From the NCBI RefSeq assembly GCF_037975245.1, contig NC_092563.1, positions 26,074,960-26,138,959 of the forward strand: a stretch of 64,000 nucleotides of DNA, read 5' to 3'. The notes beneath the pieces were generated by a model that did no database searches, was not told the DNA's origin, and worked only from the letters and a program-made list of their open reading frames with translations. This DNA is from Apostichopus japonicus (Eukaryota > Echinodermata > Holothuroidea > Aspidochirotida > Stichopodidae). The translations under genes were made by a program, and so were the position numbers. Position 1 is the first letter of the stretch; each line of letters begins with the position of its first letter. This document shows, one piece after another, positions 56,201 through 64,000 of this stretch.

Positions 56201-59200
56201 GGCTCTTAGAATGCAATAGTGTTTCATTAGATCTATTTCTCAAGTCACCATTGAGCAGACATCACAACTAAACTAACACAGTATCAACTGGCAAATACAA
56301 CAACACTGTTGTATCAGGAATTAACAATATTAAGAATAGAACCTTAAAGGAACAATTCTATTGCATACAAACATAAATCGATAAGACAGTTACTGCATAA
56401 ATAGTGATAAAGACTAATGTAATAGTCAAGTTTCACAAGACAATATCATTATTGTATTAAATAACTGCTATACATGCATGGTTTGTGATACGATGTATTC
56501 AACTACAGTACACTAGCAGACAAAGCCAAAACAAAACTATAGGTCAAAATGGGAAACAGTTGTTGGTATCCAGTAAGAAAAAATTGTTGAATCTTAAAAG
56601 AGTTGGCATGTGCATAGTATAACAGTACAAGGAAATCCACTCCTTCCCCCCCCCCCCACCTGAATCCACTCCTTCCCCTCCCACCTGAAAGGAAATTCAA
56701 ATCTCTCTATTACCTGACCAGGGTGCAAACCTATGACAGGTTTACCACCATGATAAATGTCCCTACTGTAATAACTCTTTTACGGTCAGATAATAAAGGA
56801 TATTACAACTGATGAGTTAAAATGAAGTTTAATGAAGAAAACTGGTTTGATTTATAACTTCTCACCTTGTCGATAATCTGTCCACATAAGTGAAAGCAGG
56901 GAAAAAGGAGGAGAAAAGAAGGAAATTTTATAATTGCACCTTCAAACAGAGGAATGGTACAGGTATTTAACACCAACAGAGAGGACTTAATTGTGTCAGT
57001 TAATTAATAAGATTATAAGATGCAAATGGTTCACTTATTCAATTGGAAGCCAGACTGAATGACAGTCATGGTGGTTCATGCATTTCCTAATAATAAATTA
57101 TGATCAAGATAGAAACCTTTGGAAAGAGCTAATAAATTTTAAAATTCCTTGGTTACAATTCTGATACCTGGATGTAGTGCTATTGTTTTCTACATTTAAA
57201 ATTTGGGATGGGGTTAAGTTAGCAGGTATTCTCATCTCTGAAATTCTCTTATCCTATTGTCAAGAGAAAAAAATTTGATCAAAATATTGCAATATTTTAA
57301 CAAACCTCAGAAAGTTTATTTAATGTCAACTTTGCAAGGAAAGAGCTCATTGTAACTTCACATTTCATTACAATTACATGTACAAACATTTCATTCGCCT
57401 GTCATTATGATACTAGACATATCGATAAAACCTTTTAAAGAGTACCTGATGGAATCTGCTCGCTTTGTTTTGGCAATGGATTTTCCTGAACTGGAGCCAT
57501 CACGAGACTTGGTTCTCTTACCGACACCTGCAGCTTGTCTGAATACAATGTAGAGCAAAAGAAAATGCAAATAATACAAAAATTAGACACTTGTTAAACT
57601 CTATTGTCTGCCTCTCCTCAGCTTTACTTTCACATTGTCAATACCAGATTTGAACCTCACCCCCCTTTCTCATCCCCCACCCCCCCAAAAAAAAAACATG
57701 CTTCATTTGACCCTATTGGACTTGTTAATCTGATTAATGATGGCATGAACAAACCACAACATTTACTGCTGTTAAATCTGATCAAAATGTTCAAGTTATC
57801 ACCTGTCACGGACTTGATATTTACAAAAACATTTCCGCAAAGGATTTTTTTTATTTTACATCTACAGTTACAAGATCTATCTGAATAGCTTGTTTCATGG
57901 TGGAGAAAGCATTAATGCTTCATTAATTTATTACTGTAGTTGGTAGGTAATGAAAGGATTAGTTAAAGCAGGAGCATGGAAGATCAGTTGTCTTTCTTTA
58001 TAATTGGTTTTCTTTTCAAATTTGCAGGTTATTTATCCAAATATTTTTGGAAGTTAATTAATATCCATAGAGAAGCTTGATATAAATAACCATTAAATGC
58101 GAATTAAACTGCTCAAATAATATGTTTCAGTATCAAATCAGAATCAAACTTTACAAAGGAACCTTTAGCCTTTGGAAAGAAAATAGAAATCATGACCACA
58201 ATTGGGAGACCTACAGAGTTTAATACATTTTGCAGCAGAAAACCACTTTCTCAACAGATCTTTGAAGAAATTAGAGCAAACAGTGTATACAAAAATGACA
58301 ATGGATGCAAAGTCATGCCATGTTATTGATTAACGGTTAGGGTATTTAATGTCAGAATCAGTTTCATGGAAGAGAAACTGGGAGAAGTACTCTTAAAGTA
58401 TTTTAGTCGGGTTTTTTTCAAAGCATTCCGCCCACAAACACAAATAGACAAGAGGTGTTACTGTAAAGTTATTGATTTATTCTGTTATGTAATCACCGGG
58501 CATAAATTAACACTGGGAGTGCTTCTTCTTTTTTCCTTTTGAGTTTTCTGTGCAAGTGTTCACAACATATTAATCTGTTAAAAGTTCAGTTATGTCATTG
58601 TAGTAATCACAAGAATGCAAAATGTAGAATAATATATCAAACCTTTAGTTGAGTGAAAAGTTATGGTTGGTGATGAATGAATTATGTGATGTGAAATAGA
58701 AATAAAGTGTGGAATAGTCCAGTCCCACCACAACTTGAATACAAATCTCCTGCTTTGCAATACAGGATACTTCAACCAACTGGGCCATGAAATGTGGCTG
58801 ATGTGTTCAAGAGTGATAAATCCTTCTATTATCTATACTCTTGGAAGGCAACATAGAGCTCCTCGGTCTCTAGATATACATTATCCATGAGCAGCTGCAG
58901 GGTGGTTAATGTACAGTGGCTTAATAGGGACTAAGAAAGGAAACAATTGGGACAAAGACATAATCTTGACTTTTTAAATCGGAACTTTGAGATGAAAAGT
59001 CATAAGTTTGAGATGAAAAGTCAAAATTTGGAGATATAAAGTCAAAATTTGAAGATAAAAAATCTAAATTGGAGATAAGTCAAAATTTGGAGATTTGGAG
59101 ACACTTAATCCCCCCCCCCCATGTCCCTATTAAGCCACCATATTAATGATATCAATTTGTGCATGTATTAGCTGACATCAGGGTGAAATTAGGGTCAAGG

Positions 59201-62200
59201 TGCACACATTTCTTTGTTCTTTCTCTGTATAAATGGTCGAATTGAAACTATATACCTCCATATCTGAAACGAGGCTCTAGAGTTACTGTATCCATTCAGC
59301 AAACATTATCAGGAGAACAATAGAAATTATGTTTATTACGATGGATAGTAATGATATAATGACAAATAGATCACTGGGAATACCACACAGGGTGAACTAC
59401 AAAAGGGTAATGAGGGGGGCACAGGTACATCCAATGGATTAACAATACCCTGCTCAGATTCTAACTGGATGATTCATTTTTGTTAACATAGATAAGTTAG
59501 AATCTAACTGACTCTTTTTTCTTTCATCAGAAATATCTAAATACCCTTGTTTAGAAACTGAGGTATCTTTTAATAAAGCATGACATTAGTATATCAAATT
59601 TATCAAACAAACCTGAAAATTTGAATGAAAAATGTAACAAATGTAACATGACTCATCCTACAGTTTTGCCAGCAAATTACAATATGAAATCACTTCACTT
59701 TTGAAATACCCTAATACTTCAAAATGAATATGTGTCAACCTGAATTTTCACATTTCTGAAGTCGATACAATGGAGCTTAATGAATATATTCTGAACTCTT
59801 GATAAAGTTGAGTTGTACTACAAACATGATAACCTAATACTTTCAGCATTAAATGAGTTTCTACCATAGGTTAATTATAACATGATAAAAACATGAAGTT
59901 ATTAGATGCAAAAGTCTCCAGTTAGATAGATGATAGATGAGATGTACCCTCCTCATGAAATATACTTACGCCCTTCCTCTCATCATGGGAGGTTGCACCG
60001 GGGCATCCCTCATCATCTGATTGATCACATACTTGAAGTCAAACTCTCCCTTGTTCTCGATGGTGAACGATCTCTGCTTCCTTTGGTTCACCAAGACCGC
60101 ACCAAAGTTGATGTCGCTGGTAGGGAAGATCTTGTACTTACTGAAAATGGATCGCACACTCAGCTTGACGGGTATGCTGGCGATGGTCTCACCACTGTCA
60201 GAAATGTGAGGCTCAATGATCTGCAGATTAGACAATTTAGACAGTTACAATGACTTAGATAGACCCATGAAATATATCTCTAGTTTCTTGAACTATCAAA
60301 TATATCTCTAGTTTCTTGAACTATCAAATATATCTCTAGTTTCTTGAACTGTCAAATATATCTCTAGCTTCTTGAACTATCAAATATGTCTCTAGTTTTC
60401 TTCAACTATCTTATCATTACCAAATATTCTTCTACAAATGTTTGAGGAGGAATTTATCTCATGATATAATTCTCGCTCCTACCTGACATTTCAAGATAGG
60501 CTCGTCTTTGATGGTCAATTCTTTCCTAGATCGAAAGATGACTTGTACTTGAGTTGGTCTCTCATTTGGGACTAACACTCCTTTCTGTGGAATTACTGAA
60601 AACAGATTGACAATTTCTTGTCCACAGGTTTCTGTTGGCTCAAAGATGAAACTGCAAAAAGAGAGAAAAGAACAAGTGTCAGTATGACAAACGAATCTCA
60701 GATTTAGATGCTTAGAGTTTAAAGAATTCATCTTACCCACTAAAGAGAATGAATTTCACTCTCAAAGAAATAGCTGCTGCTGATAAAGAGTGGGAGGATA
60801 TCAAGGTAGCAAGTCACAAAGATTTTATGTCATCACCAGGAGAACATAAGTCATCAATTGGGGAGCACTGACAATATTAACAAATGTACTACTATTTTAG
60901 GAATTGACTGTTTTCATACTGCTATAGAAAACATTCCCATTGGACTTTATGTCTTAAATCTTAATGAAAAGGCTGAGGACTCATCTGTTTTATGTGTTGT
61001 CAGAAAATGTCAACCTTGTGGTAATCTTGATTCCTTTATCACAGAAGATCTTCCATTTTATGAAGTAAATGGTATTTAATCATTTTAAATGAAAGAGAAA
61101 CAATTTAAGATCTCATAGATAGCATAGTACATGTAAAATAACATTGCTTGTTGTTGAGTCGTCATCTGATGTCAGTCTAGAAATCTCTTTACAACACTTG
61201 TTTTCAAAGTACTGCACCAGTACGGGATTTTATCTCACACCATACCACCACACCATCTCACAGTACATCAACTCACACAACACATCACAATATACCACAC
61301 CACATCATACCTGTATGAGATTCATTTCACACCATACCACCTCACACCACAGCATCTCACACTACATCATCTCATACCACACCACATCACAACATACCAC
61401 ACCACATACCTGTATGGGATTTCATCTCACAACATACCACCTAAGACCACACCATCTCACACTACATCACCTCATACCTCACACAACAAGATGCAACACC
61501 ACATCATACCTGTATGGGATTTCATCTCACACCATACCACCTCACACCACACCATCTCACCTCACACCACATCATAACATACCACACCACATCATACCTC
61601 ACCTGTATGGGATTTCATCTCACACTATACAACCTCACACCACACATCTCACACTTCATCACCTCATACCACAACACATCACAACAAACCACACCACATC
61701 TTACCTGTATGGCATTTCATCTCACACGATACAACCTCACACCACACCATCTCACACTACATCACCTCATCCCACAACACATCACAACATACCACACCAC
61801 ATCTTACCTGTATGGCATTTCATATCACACGACACGACCTCACACCACACCATCTCACACTACATCATCTCAAACAACAACACATCACAACAAACCACAC
61901 CACATCTTACCTGTATGGCATTTCATATCACACGACACGACCTCACACCACACCATCTCACACTACATCACCTCATACCACAACACATCACAACAAACCA
62001 CACCACATCTTACCTGTATGAGATTTCATATCTGCCTTTATTTTTAAGGGAACAGGTCTGTTTGGTCTCATCCATGACTCTAATAATTCCAAAGTCCAGG
62101 CCACCATCTGCTCCTTTGGGGAAGCTCATGTCCAGAGCTACATCGTAAGCTTCAGCAAGTACCTGGATGTTTTCTGTCTGTAGTAATCCCATTATGTTTT

Positions 62201-63675
62201 CTACATCAGAGACCTGTAACAGTGCACAAACCATACACATGTTACAGTTTCCACAAAGAGTCCACTCACAGTAATATGTATGCATTTCACCTTCAATGAA
62301 TCATTAATGCAAACTATTAGCAAAAGTAAATTAATAAAAGAACAAGGGAACATTTTTTAAATTTGGATATCTTATAAACATTATATAACCGACTCAACAT
62401 ACAATGAACAAAGAATTAGACTGAAGTCTTCCTCTAGACAATTAAATGGCTTTGAGATGAATATTTTACCAAATTCTTAAGAAACAATTTCTTTGAGTCT
62501 TCTTTGGCAAGTTAAAAGCATCTGCAGACAGACTCCAATCCTACACCATATTAGAGTGACTCAGTGAACAACAGCCAGTTTGTACTTTCCCAATACCATT
62601 TCCTTTCCACAGCCTCCAAAGTACTATTTTATTGAAAACAAAATTTAATATGAAAAATTAAAATGTAGCAAGCTGTTTTTCAGAGCCTCTTTGCAAACTG
62701 ACCTCCAAACGGACCATTTTCTTCATGTTAGTTGGTCTGAAGGCTCTGAAGTTGGCATTTAAAGCAAACTCTGACTTTGGTTCAATGATTCCACTGTCCA
62801 CTGACACTGAGAACTCGTCTCCCAGGGCTTCTAGACCACTGAGTCGCCAGGCGACAGGAAGAAGTTTACTGTTGCGTAAGTAGATTGTTTTTGTGTCTTT
62901 CCTGGGAAAGTTGAAGATAGAAATATTGAGCTTGAAAGTAAGAAGAATCTCAGATAGTTGAGACCACTAAGGTTTAGTAGTACATGTAACTGCAAATTAC
63001 TGTGTTGTTTTGGATGAGGGATAAAATCCTGGTTATTTCATTGAATAAATTGCTTCTCATAAAAAAGAAAATAAATGTGATTTAGTACAAGCCTTCTCAA
63101 CACAGGTTTTTCCTCTTTTCTCAATCATTGGTCATTCATTGGTCACTCATCGGTCATTCATTGGTCATTCATTGGTCACCCATTGGTCACTCATTGGTCA
63201 CTCATTGGCCATTCATTGTTCACTCATTTGTAAACTTACAATAAATGTGACATTAAGCAAACTACCTTTCCTCTGTAAGAGTAGGAAGCTAAGATGTGAA
63301 CCTACCTGTCACATTCCCTCAAAATACTGCTAATGAAACACAACTACAAGTAATACTCCAGCAAGGCTGTTTCATCATTAATTGATTCAAGGTTCCTACT
63401 ATCAAGTGTTCTTGAATACTGCCCCCTAACTGCCGCACTGCTATCCCTCTGAGAGGCAAGTAAGTGCTTTCTGATGTCATCTTTGTCATAGTGAACACTT
63501 ACCTGTGCAAGAGAACCCTTTCAAAGTGTAGCTGTCTCTTGTCTAATTCAAGCTCAGGTCTTACTCCATAGCAGGCTATCTTGAAGAGAACAGGCTCAGG
63601 GTTTTCCTTGATACAACAGACTATAGAATCTTCAAAGTACCCTTGATTCTTTGGGTAAGCCCAAACTGTGAGCTC
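37767..63675 (-). CDS. HYDIN: HYDIN axonemal central-pair protein, C-terminal 32 exons
   Basis: HYDIN is a giant scaffold of the central-pair apparatus (C2b projection) of motile cilia, needed for normal beating. Thirty-two exons join in one frame of 6921 nt (about 2306 residues plus TGA); every junction has GT-AG borders and matching phase. The protein is a chain of Ig-like MSP/ASH-type beta domains, seen as repeating F-V-N-G...F-F-P patterns. Recognised HYDIN blocks include ELTVWAYPKNQGYFEDS at the left edge of the fragment, LFVVTGSCQGIEITLDQ, YTNTAYLEVSFD, FALPDGTGLMYN, NWLKRPQRFKV, LKGLDYIDVPG, and a C-terminal FEPSHLGE...GGEYTFPLFGT...YLKGITP. Vertebrate HYDIN is about 5100 residues, so the N-terminal half lies beyond 64000. 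Low-complexity Ala and Gly tracts are present. Introns hold SINEs and minisatellites. Confidence 0.94.
38800..39024 (-). CDS. HYDIN: HYDIN exon 31 of window
   Basis: Seventy-five codons: GSLSIEYLPLKVGEVPGKLQ, DLGLYQYDLILTATPAGPEK and LNFAKVKTEYLCK. Phase 0 to 0. Confidence 0.94.
39510..39740 (-). CDS. HYDIN: HYDIN exon 30 of window
   Basis: Seventy-seven codons: VLFRSEQTGEFQFYYVTFKS, MGTIEMTTPVRLTTSHTIMV and LPPQLMVPPQSE. Phase 0 to 0. A long pyrimidine tract (coding strand) lies in the intron upstream. Confidence 0.93.
39971..40216. repeat. GA-rich purine tract in HYDIN intron
   Basis: About 245 bp almost wholly A and G on the plus strand (GGA/GAA mixtures), hence a pyrimidine tract in the HYDIN transcript, ending about 230 nt before the acceptor of exon 30. 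Confidence 0.95.
40370..40523 (-). CDS. HYDIN: HYDIN exon 29 of window
   Basis: Encodes FKVVIEMLKPDKLDPATSLK, GLDYIDVPGLSKRDYKLHFF and CHKDQASYSAR. Donor AGG|gtaagt, phase 0. Confidence 0.93.
41020..41183 (-). CDS. HYDIN: HYDIN exon 28 of window
   Basis: Encodes GTIFFALPDGTGLMYNMVGV and QEVPSKTMYTQVLSVSNWLK, then RPQ; donor CAGAG|gtaatg in phase 2. Confidence 0.93.
41279..41572 (-). CDS. HYDIN: HYDIN exon 27 of window
   Basis: Ninety-eight codons: KLQCSIEGSRPLRLVLTGMC, TLHNRTNMRWDLRPVIEGEH and PFEIVYRPLIMTSEGKKHQ. Phase 0 to 0. Confidence 0.94.
41971..42106 (-). CDS. HYDIN: HYDIN exon 26 of window
   Basis: Encodes FKWNVDKFGPDFSISPVEGY, then ISPGMNVTLEIAFHP and INQDIRYD. Donor GAT|gtgaga, phase 0. 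Confidence 0.93.
42832..43001 (-). CDS. HYDIN: HYDIN exon 25 of window
   Basis: Encodes VMLECAGLSQPLFVVTGSCQ, GIEITLDQESIPFGAVVLRS and LVMYNTGDVGA, one of the most recognisable HYDIN blocks. Donor CAAG|gtactg. Confidence 0.94.
43437..43742 (-). CDS. HYDIN: HYDIN exon 24 of window
   Basis: One hundred and two codons: LEVFGEGTEMKVEVENPKDK, FGALRVGQTVKRTIPIINRS and LEMVFTPKSRIPQFTEE. Phase 0 to 0. Confidence 0.94.
44223..44388 (-). CDS. HYDIN: HYDIN exon 23 of window
   Basis: Encodes VDCMYTNTAYLEVSFDAVVL, KPGDSKDVNITFYPREAQSY and VIVFEVNGLSKSQ, an ASH-type domain core. Donor CAG|gtgtgc, phase 0. Confidence 0.93.
44452..44770. repeat. 23-bp minisatellite, ~14 copies, HYDIN intron
   Basis: Unit GGTACTAAGTAGATGAATTT plus GTG, with variants CAAAG/TTAAG. 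Lies between exons 22 and 23. Confidence 0.92.
44894..45063 (-). CDS. HYDIN: HYDIN exon 22 of window
   Basis: Encodes ISNGPSYTMKLQGQGVAPGL, HFSFNKHDFGPCFIHRAG and LLTLSNTDSKDI. Donor TTAG|gtgagt, phase 2. Confidence 0.92.
45486..45710 (-). CDS. HYDIN: HYDIN exon 21 of window
   Basis: Seventy-five codons: VEVNEKAVRSLFIVNTGKFN, then FDFEWSFNESSP, ISPEDGAVPHNDRKRCVLAF and KGVELNLK. Phase 0 to 0. The minisatellite at 45745-46450 lies in the intron just upstream. Confidence 0.93.
45745..46450. repeat. ~89-91-bp minisatellite, 8 copies, two subtypes
   Basis: Unit TGTGTTTAAGCTTACAGTAA ... AATACTGAATAAAGGAGGTG. The end is either CCCACCAATCCCTCCCCCTC (A) or CCCACTGGTCTACCCTC (B), in the order A-B-B-A-B-A-B. 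Lies in the intron just upstream of HYDIN exon 21. Confidence 0.94.
46585..46792 (-). CDS. HYDIN: HYDIN exon 20 of window
   Basis: Encodes IPLNVSFKPHEEKEVNFNVA, IFLNVKAEGYSMNAM and a final VNEIVFGE that leads into the next domain. Donor GAG|gtaagg, phase 0. Confidence 0.93.
47069..47240 (-). repeat. tRNA-derived SINE, 5'-truncated, in HYDIN intron
   Basis: Minus-strand copy with an (ATAC)n-like tail, the GAGACTGACTTCGGTCAGCT body and CTCCTGCAAGC end. Truncated before box B. Inserted in the sense direction of HYDIN. Confidence 0.8.
47401..47714 (-). CDS. HYDIN: HYDIN exon 19 of window
   Basis: Encodes IGFRFIPTKLGIHESFWRFT, INFKSLLLGNTAEESVYLIN and MKGSIPPHGK. A typical HYDIN repeat, with the strand ending in an N-N-E turn. 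Donor AAA|gtaagt. Confidence 0.93.
48059..48422 (-). CDS. HYDIN: HYDIN exon 18 of window
   Basis: At 121 codons, the second-largest exon in the window. Encodes PVLSVRAKSVMPYCHFELED, a Gly/Pro loop, VIEFQSIGVEVCNQRHFFMF and PTNSPYTLMWTCEDE. Donor GAG|gtaata. Confidence 0.93.
48626..48703 (+). repeat. Possible second SINE family fragment
   Basis: A GGTTCAAATCCCGCTGGAGG box-B-like head and a short body between TA-rich microsatellite stretches. Only one copy in the window. Confidence 0.4.
49065..49337 (-). CDS. HYDIN: HYDIN exon 17 of window
   Basis: Encodes FQLTNKGSLQLPFNWQVVME, a Ser-rich loop (KSVSFADGDQ, SRASTASAAEE) and FTIEPDVGSIPSGKKQNFTI followed by KFSPLDVRDYEARLIC. The Ser-rich insertion may be a phosphorylatable loop. 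Confidence 0.92.
49931..50091 (-). CDS. HYDIN: HYDIN exon 16 of window
   Basis: Encodes VIETEPEPPHTVMEESSRVI, DLRVSANADYCKFKC and FRDTLMFQTRVFV. Donor TTTGT|gtaagt, phase 2. Confidence 0.92.
50262..50398. repeat. ~34-bp tandem repeat, 4 copies, HYDIN intron
   Basis: Unit AATTATTCATTGTTTATGAC followed by TTTAACCTATC, diverging toward the right. Confidence 0.88.
50736..51035 (-). CDS. HYDIN: HYDIN exon 15, charged linker with poly-Ala
   Basis: Starts VNDWDDRLRIVNWVDIPPVV, then a long Lys/Glu-rich stretch, 12 consecutive Ala, and another KEKAEEEMKKKKE helix. This looks like an extended charged helix or coiled coil between domains. The acceptor TTCTTAAG was chosen because it restores frame with exon 14. 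Confidence 0.85.
51574..51851 (-). CDS. HYDIN: HYDIN exon 14 of window
   Basis: Encodes VPSNLIEFGDCHVGEEKSLI, FAITNHSEVDAIRFQWPES and GCAKDITVTFKTNAS, a complete MSP-like strand set. Donor CAG|gtaagg, phase 0. Confidence 0.93.
52274..52537 (-). CDS. HYDIN: HYDIN exon 13 of window
   Basis: Acceptor TTCTTGTGTAAAG; encodes ADSNRHPHTASLIIGVGEDA, FQMVFTPKTTEQAQAAIKIS, RMIQIIGEGYQDDITLDNIP and an acidic EEED end. Donor GCAG|gtaaag. Confidence 0.9.
52922..53021 (-). CDS. HYDIN: HYDIN exon 12 of window
   Basis: Encodes VSVDLMDDHGYFKLQSTGNT and YPHPSVGNNN; donor AATG|gtaagt leaves one base that completes a Glu codon with the next exon. Confidence 0.9.
53375..53608 (-). CDS. HYDIN: HYDIN exon 11 of window
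   Basis: Acceptor GACTCACAG; encodes TYVGSFEVQVEGLTG, CFEVQGEGNLPRVAI and LLLFSRILLGRSQTLPLCLK, with domain-boundary residues NDGTLPSK. Phase 0 to 0. Confidence 0.93.
53867..54104 (-). repeat. tRNA-derived SINE, near-complete copy in HYDIN intron
   Basis: The fullest copy: on the minus strand, GGGTGTTAGCTCAGTGGTTA (box A region), box B GGTTCGAGTCACTCC (54037-54051), the family body, then (ATAC)n. Reference copy for the truncated ones at 22952, 29776 and 47069. Confidence 0.85.
54370..54522 (-). CDS. HYDIN: HYDIN exon 10 of window
   Basis: Fifty-one codons: VVCDVVINCKMA, then FEVDPPRASIPAHGHVYATV and TFSPPSMQ, ending CAG|gtaggt in phase 0. Confidence 0.93.
54908..55192 (-). CDS. HYDIN: HYDIN exon 9 of window
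   Basis: Ninety-five codons: DLAIEITDRDPADQPQGIPY, AEACIPSINLTDLGAIFEEH, then ENRFIFGHVLVGRKAKARFK and ISNIQK. Strong match in pattern to HYDIN. Donor AAG|gtgagc. Confidence 0.93.
55524..55689 (-). CDS. HYDIN: HYDIN exon 8, poly-Gly tract
   Basis: Begins RQEG and runs into about 12 consecutive Gly, coded by mixed GGN codons, before SQTRLQLGMFTVYPAYAVVS and VQVDCLPDAISKGDE. Donor GAG|gtaaga, phase 0. Confidence 0.9.
55690..56865 (-). other. HYDIN intron
   Basis: AT-rich, with a duplicated C-rich segment (ACTCCTTCCCC...CACCTGAA) at about 56640-56690. No exon seen. Confidence 0.45.
56866..56877 (-). CDS. HYDIN: HYDIN candidate 12-nt microexon
   Basis: On the minus strand a pyrimidine-rich tract ending GTGGACAG precedes 12 bases that are followed by AAG|gtgaga. 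Included, it turns R-Q into R-L-S-T-R-Q without shifting frame; skipped, the neighbouring exons still join in frame. It lies in a Ser/Lys-rich linker. Constitutive, alternative or spurious use cannot be decided here. Confidence 0.55.
57446..57538 (-). CDS. HYDIN: HYDIN exon 6, basic/Ser linker
   Basis: Thirty-one codons rich in Lys, Arg and Ser (GVGKRTKSRDGSSSGK, then KRADSI). Likely a flexible linker between Ig-like domains. Phases fit the flanking exons and the microexon at 56866. Confidence 0.85.
57539..59969 (-). other. Long HYDIN intron
   Basis: About 2.4 kb. Contains a ~20-bp GAGATGAAAAGTCAAAATTT repeat at 58988-59100 and a possible tRNA-derived SINE head on the minus strand at 58722-58800 (GGCCCAGTTGGTTGAAGTAT). 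The flanking exons join in frame, so no exon is required here. Confidence 0.45.
59970..60220 (-). CDS. HYDIN: HYDIN exon 5 of window
   Basis: Encodes IIEPHISDSGETIASIPVKL, INFGAVLVNQRKQRSFTIEN and KGEFDFKYVINQM, a clear MSP/ASH domain. Ends in a basic MMRGR segment at GGGC|gtaagt. Confidence 0.92.
60268..60420. repeat. 28-bp tandem repeat, ~5 copies, HYDIN intron
   Basis: Unit GAACTATCAAATATATCTCT followed by AGTTTCTT. Very similar copies, with TATGTCTC in the last. Confidence 0.93.
60483..60651 (-). CDS. HYDIN: HYDIN exon 4 of window
   Basis: Acceptor TTTTTGCAG; encodes FIFEPTETCGQEIVNLFSVI and PQKGVLVPNERPTQVQVIF, a strand pair of an ASH-type domain. Donor CAG|gtagga, phase 0. Confidence 0.92.
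61220..62013 (-). repeat. ~100-bp array carrying copies of HYDIN exon 3 donor
   Basis: CA/TC-rich (plus strand) satellite. Each ~98-104-bp unit includes, on the minus strand, ATATGAAATGCCATACAG followed by gtaaga or gtatga, matching the true end of exon 3 at 62014. Donor-bearing copies lie near 61309, 61407, 61506, 61597, 61702, 61804 and 61907. Confidence 0.93.
62014..62213 (-). CDS. HYDIN: HYDIN exon 3 of window
   Basis: Encodes VSDVENIMGLLQTENIQVLA, AYDVALDMSFPKG and LDFGIIRV...LKNKGRYEISY. Donor ACAG|gtaaga, phase 2. Its last ~19 bases plus donor are the template for the intronic decoy array at 61309-62013. Confidence 0.93.
62703..62901 (-). CDS. HYDIN: HYDIN exon 2 of window
   Basis: Encodes KDTKTIYLRNSKLLPVAWRL followed by SGLEALGDEFSV and an FRAFRPTNMKKMVRLE end typical of a HYDIN Ig-like domain. 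Donor GAG|gtcagt, phase 0. Confidence 0.92.
63122..63231. repeat. 12-bp ATTGGTCATTC-type tandem repeat
   Basis: About nine copies of CATTGGTCATT(C/CA) between HYDIN exons 1 and 2 of the window. Confidence 0.93.
63503..63675 (-). CDS. HYDIN: HYDIN exon 1 of window
   Basis: Acceptor TTCTCTCAG; encodes ELTVWAYPKNQGYFEDSIVC and on to LDKRQLHFERVLLH, ending CACAG|gtaagt in phase 2. The start phase is 0. Upstream exons are outside the window; 63676-64000 shows none that I can support. Confidence 0.92.
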
Positions 63676-64000
63676 CTGAGAGAACAGAAATGAAAGTTAA
63701 AAGAAAGATTCTTTAGATATACCTAAGAGTGAATGAACTTAGGAGGTTATCACCAGTTGTATAGACCAAGGGGCCTTGATCTGCTCTATGTCCATATATA
63801 ATATATGTGCACTGAACAGTTGTAAGCCATACAGCTCACCCTTATGAAAAAGTAAAACAACTTTAGGAATGAAAATGTAGTACAAAAGTAGCAGAACAAA
63901 AGGACAAATTTCAGACAATAGTAGAACAAAAAACAGTCATGTAACCGAACAATTCCTTTCATACCCACACAGGTGGCATGCACACTCTCACACCTTTCTC

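Noticed and set aside
61144-62148. 334-residue plus-strand ORF rich in His, Thr and Ser
   Set aside because: Antisense to HYDIN; produced by the CA/TC-rich decoy-donor satellite.
63676-64000. Another HYDIN exon at the right edge
   Set aside because: A GTGAGC-type donor occurs near 63834 on the minus strand, but the sequence above it has no HYDIN-like coding pattern.

Overview
The window is a piece of an animal nuclear genome: AT-rich, with genes split by many GT-AG introns, tRNA-derived SINEs, hAT-type DNA transposons and long intronic minisatellites. The two multi-exon genes resemble vertebrate TTLL9 and HYDIN closely. Intronless beta-1,3-galactosyltransferase genes lie between them. Together these suggest a marine deuterostome invertebrate, most likely an echinoderm. 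That assignment is an inference, not something read directly from the sequence.

Layout. From 1 to about 24.8 kb (+ strand) lies TTLL9, a tubulin glutamylase-like enzyme. Ten exons between 6559 and 23586 encode the ATP-grasp core and the C-terminus; the first ~45-50 codons were not found and are probably upstream of the window. Its introns hold a nest of hAT-like elements (285-2254, 6051-6434, 8509-10567) and six tandem arrays. From 25.3 to 33.6 kb (- strand) are two intronless GT31 galactosyltransferase paralogues (25276-26736 and 32487-33560). They are separated by two copies of a hAT-like composite element, SINE debris and a perfect (ATG)94 microsatellite. From 37.8 to 63.7 kb (- strand) lie the last 32 exons of HYDIN, a giant axonemal central-pair protein. 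They join in one uninterrupted frame of 6921 nt (about 2306 residues plus stop). The 5' half of the gene is off the right edge.

Function. TTLL9 (tubulin polyglutamylation) and HYDIN (central-pair projection) both act in motile cilia and flagella, and here they face each other in convergent orientation. The GT31 pair would act in the Golgi on glycan chains and has no evident link to cilia.

Most unusual signals. (1) In both TTLL9 (16645-17029) and HYDIN (61309-62040) the 3' end of an exon plus its 5' splice site has been tandemly amplified into the downstream intron, giving arrays of decoy donor sites. (2) Several non-autonomous hAT-like families with different terminal repeats share one internal module built around a GCGCCA...TGGCGC palindrome. 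Three composite copies each carry their own perfect 8-bp target duplication, and two of them share the same nested MITE. (3) A phase-preserving 12-nt microexon candidate lies in HYDIN.
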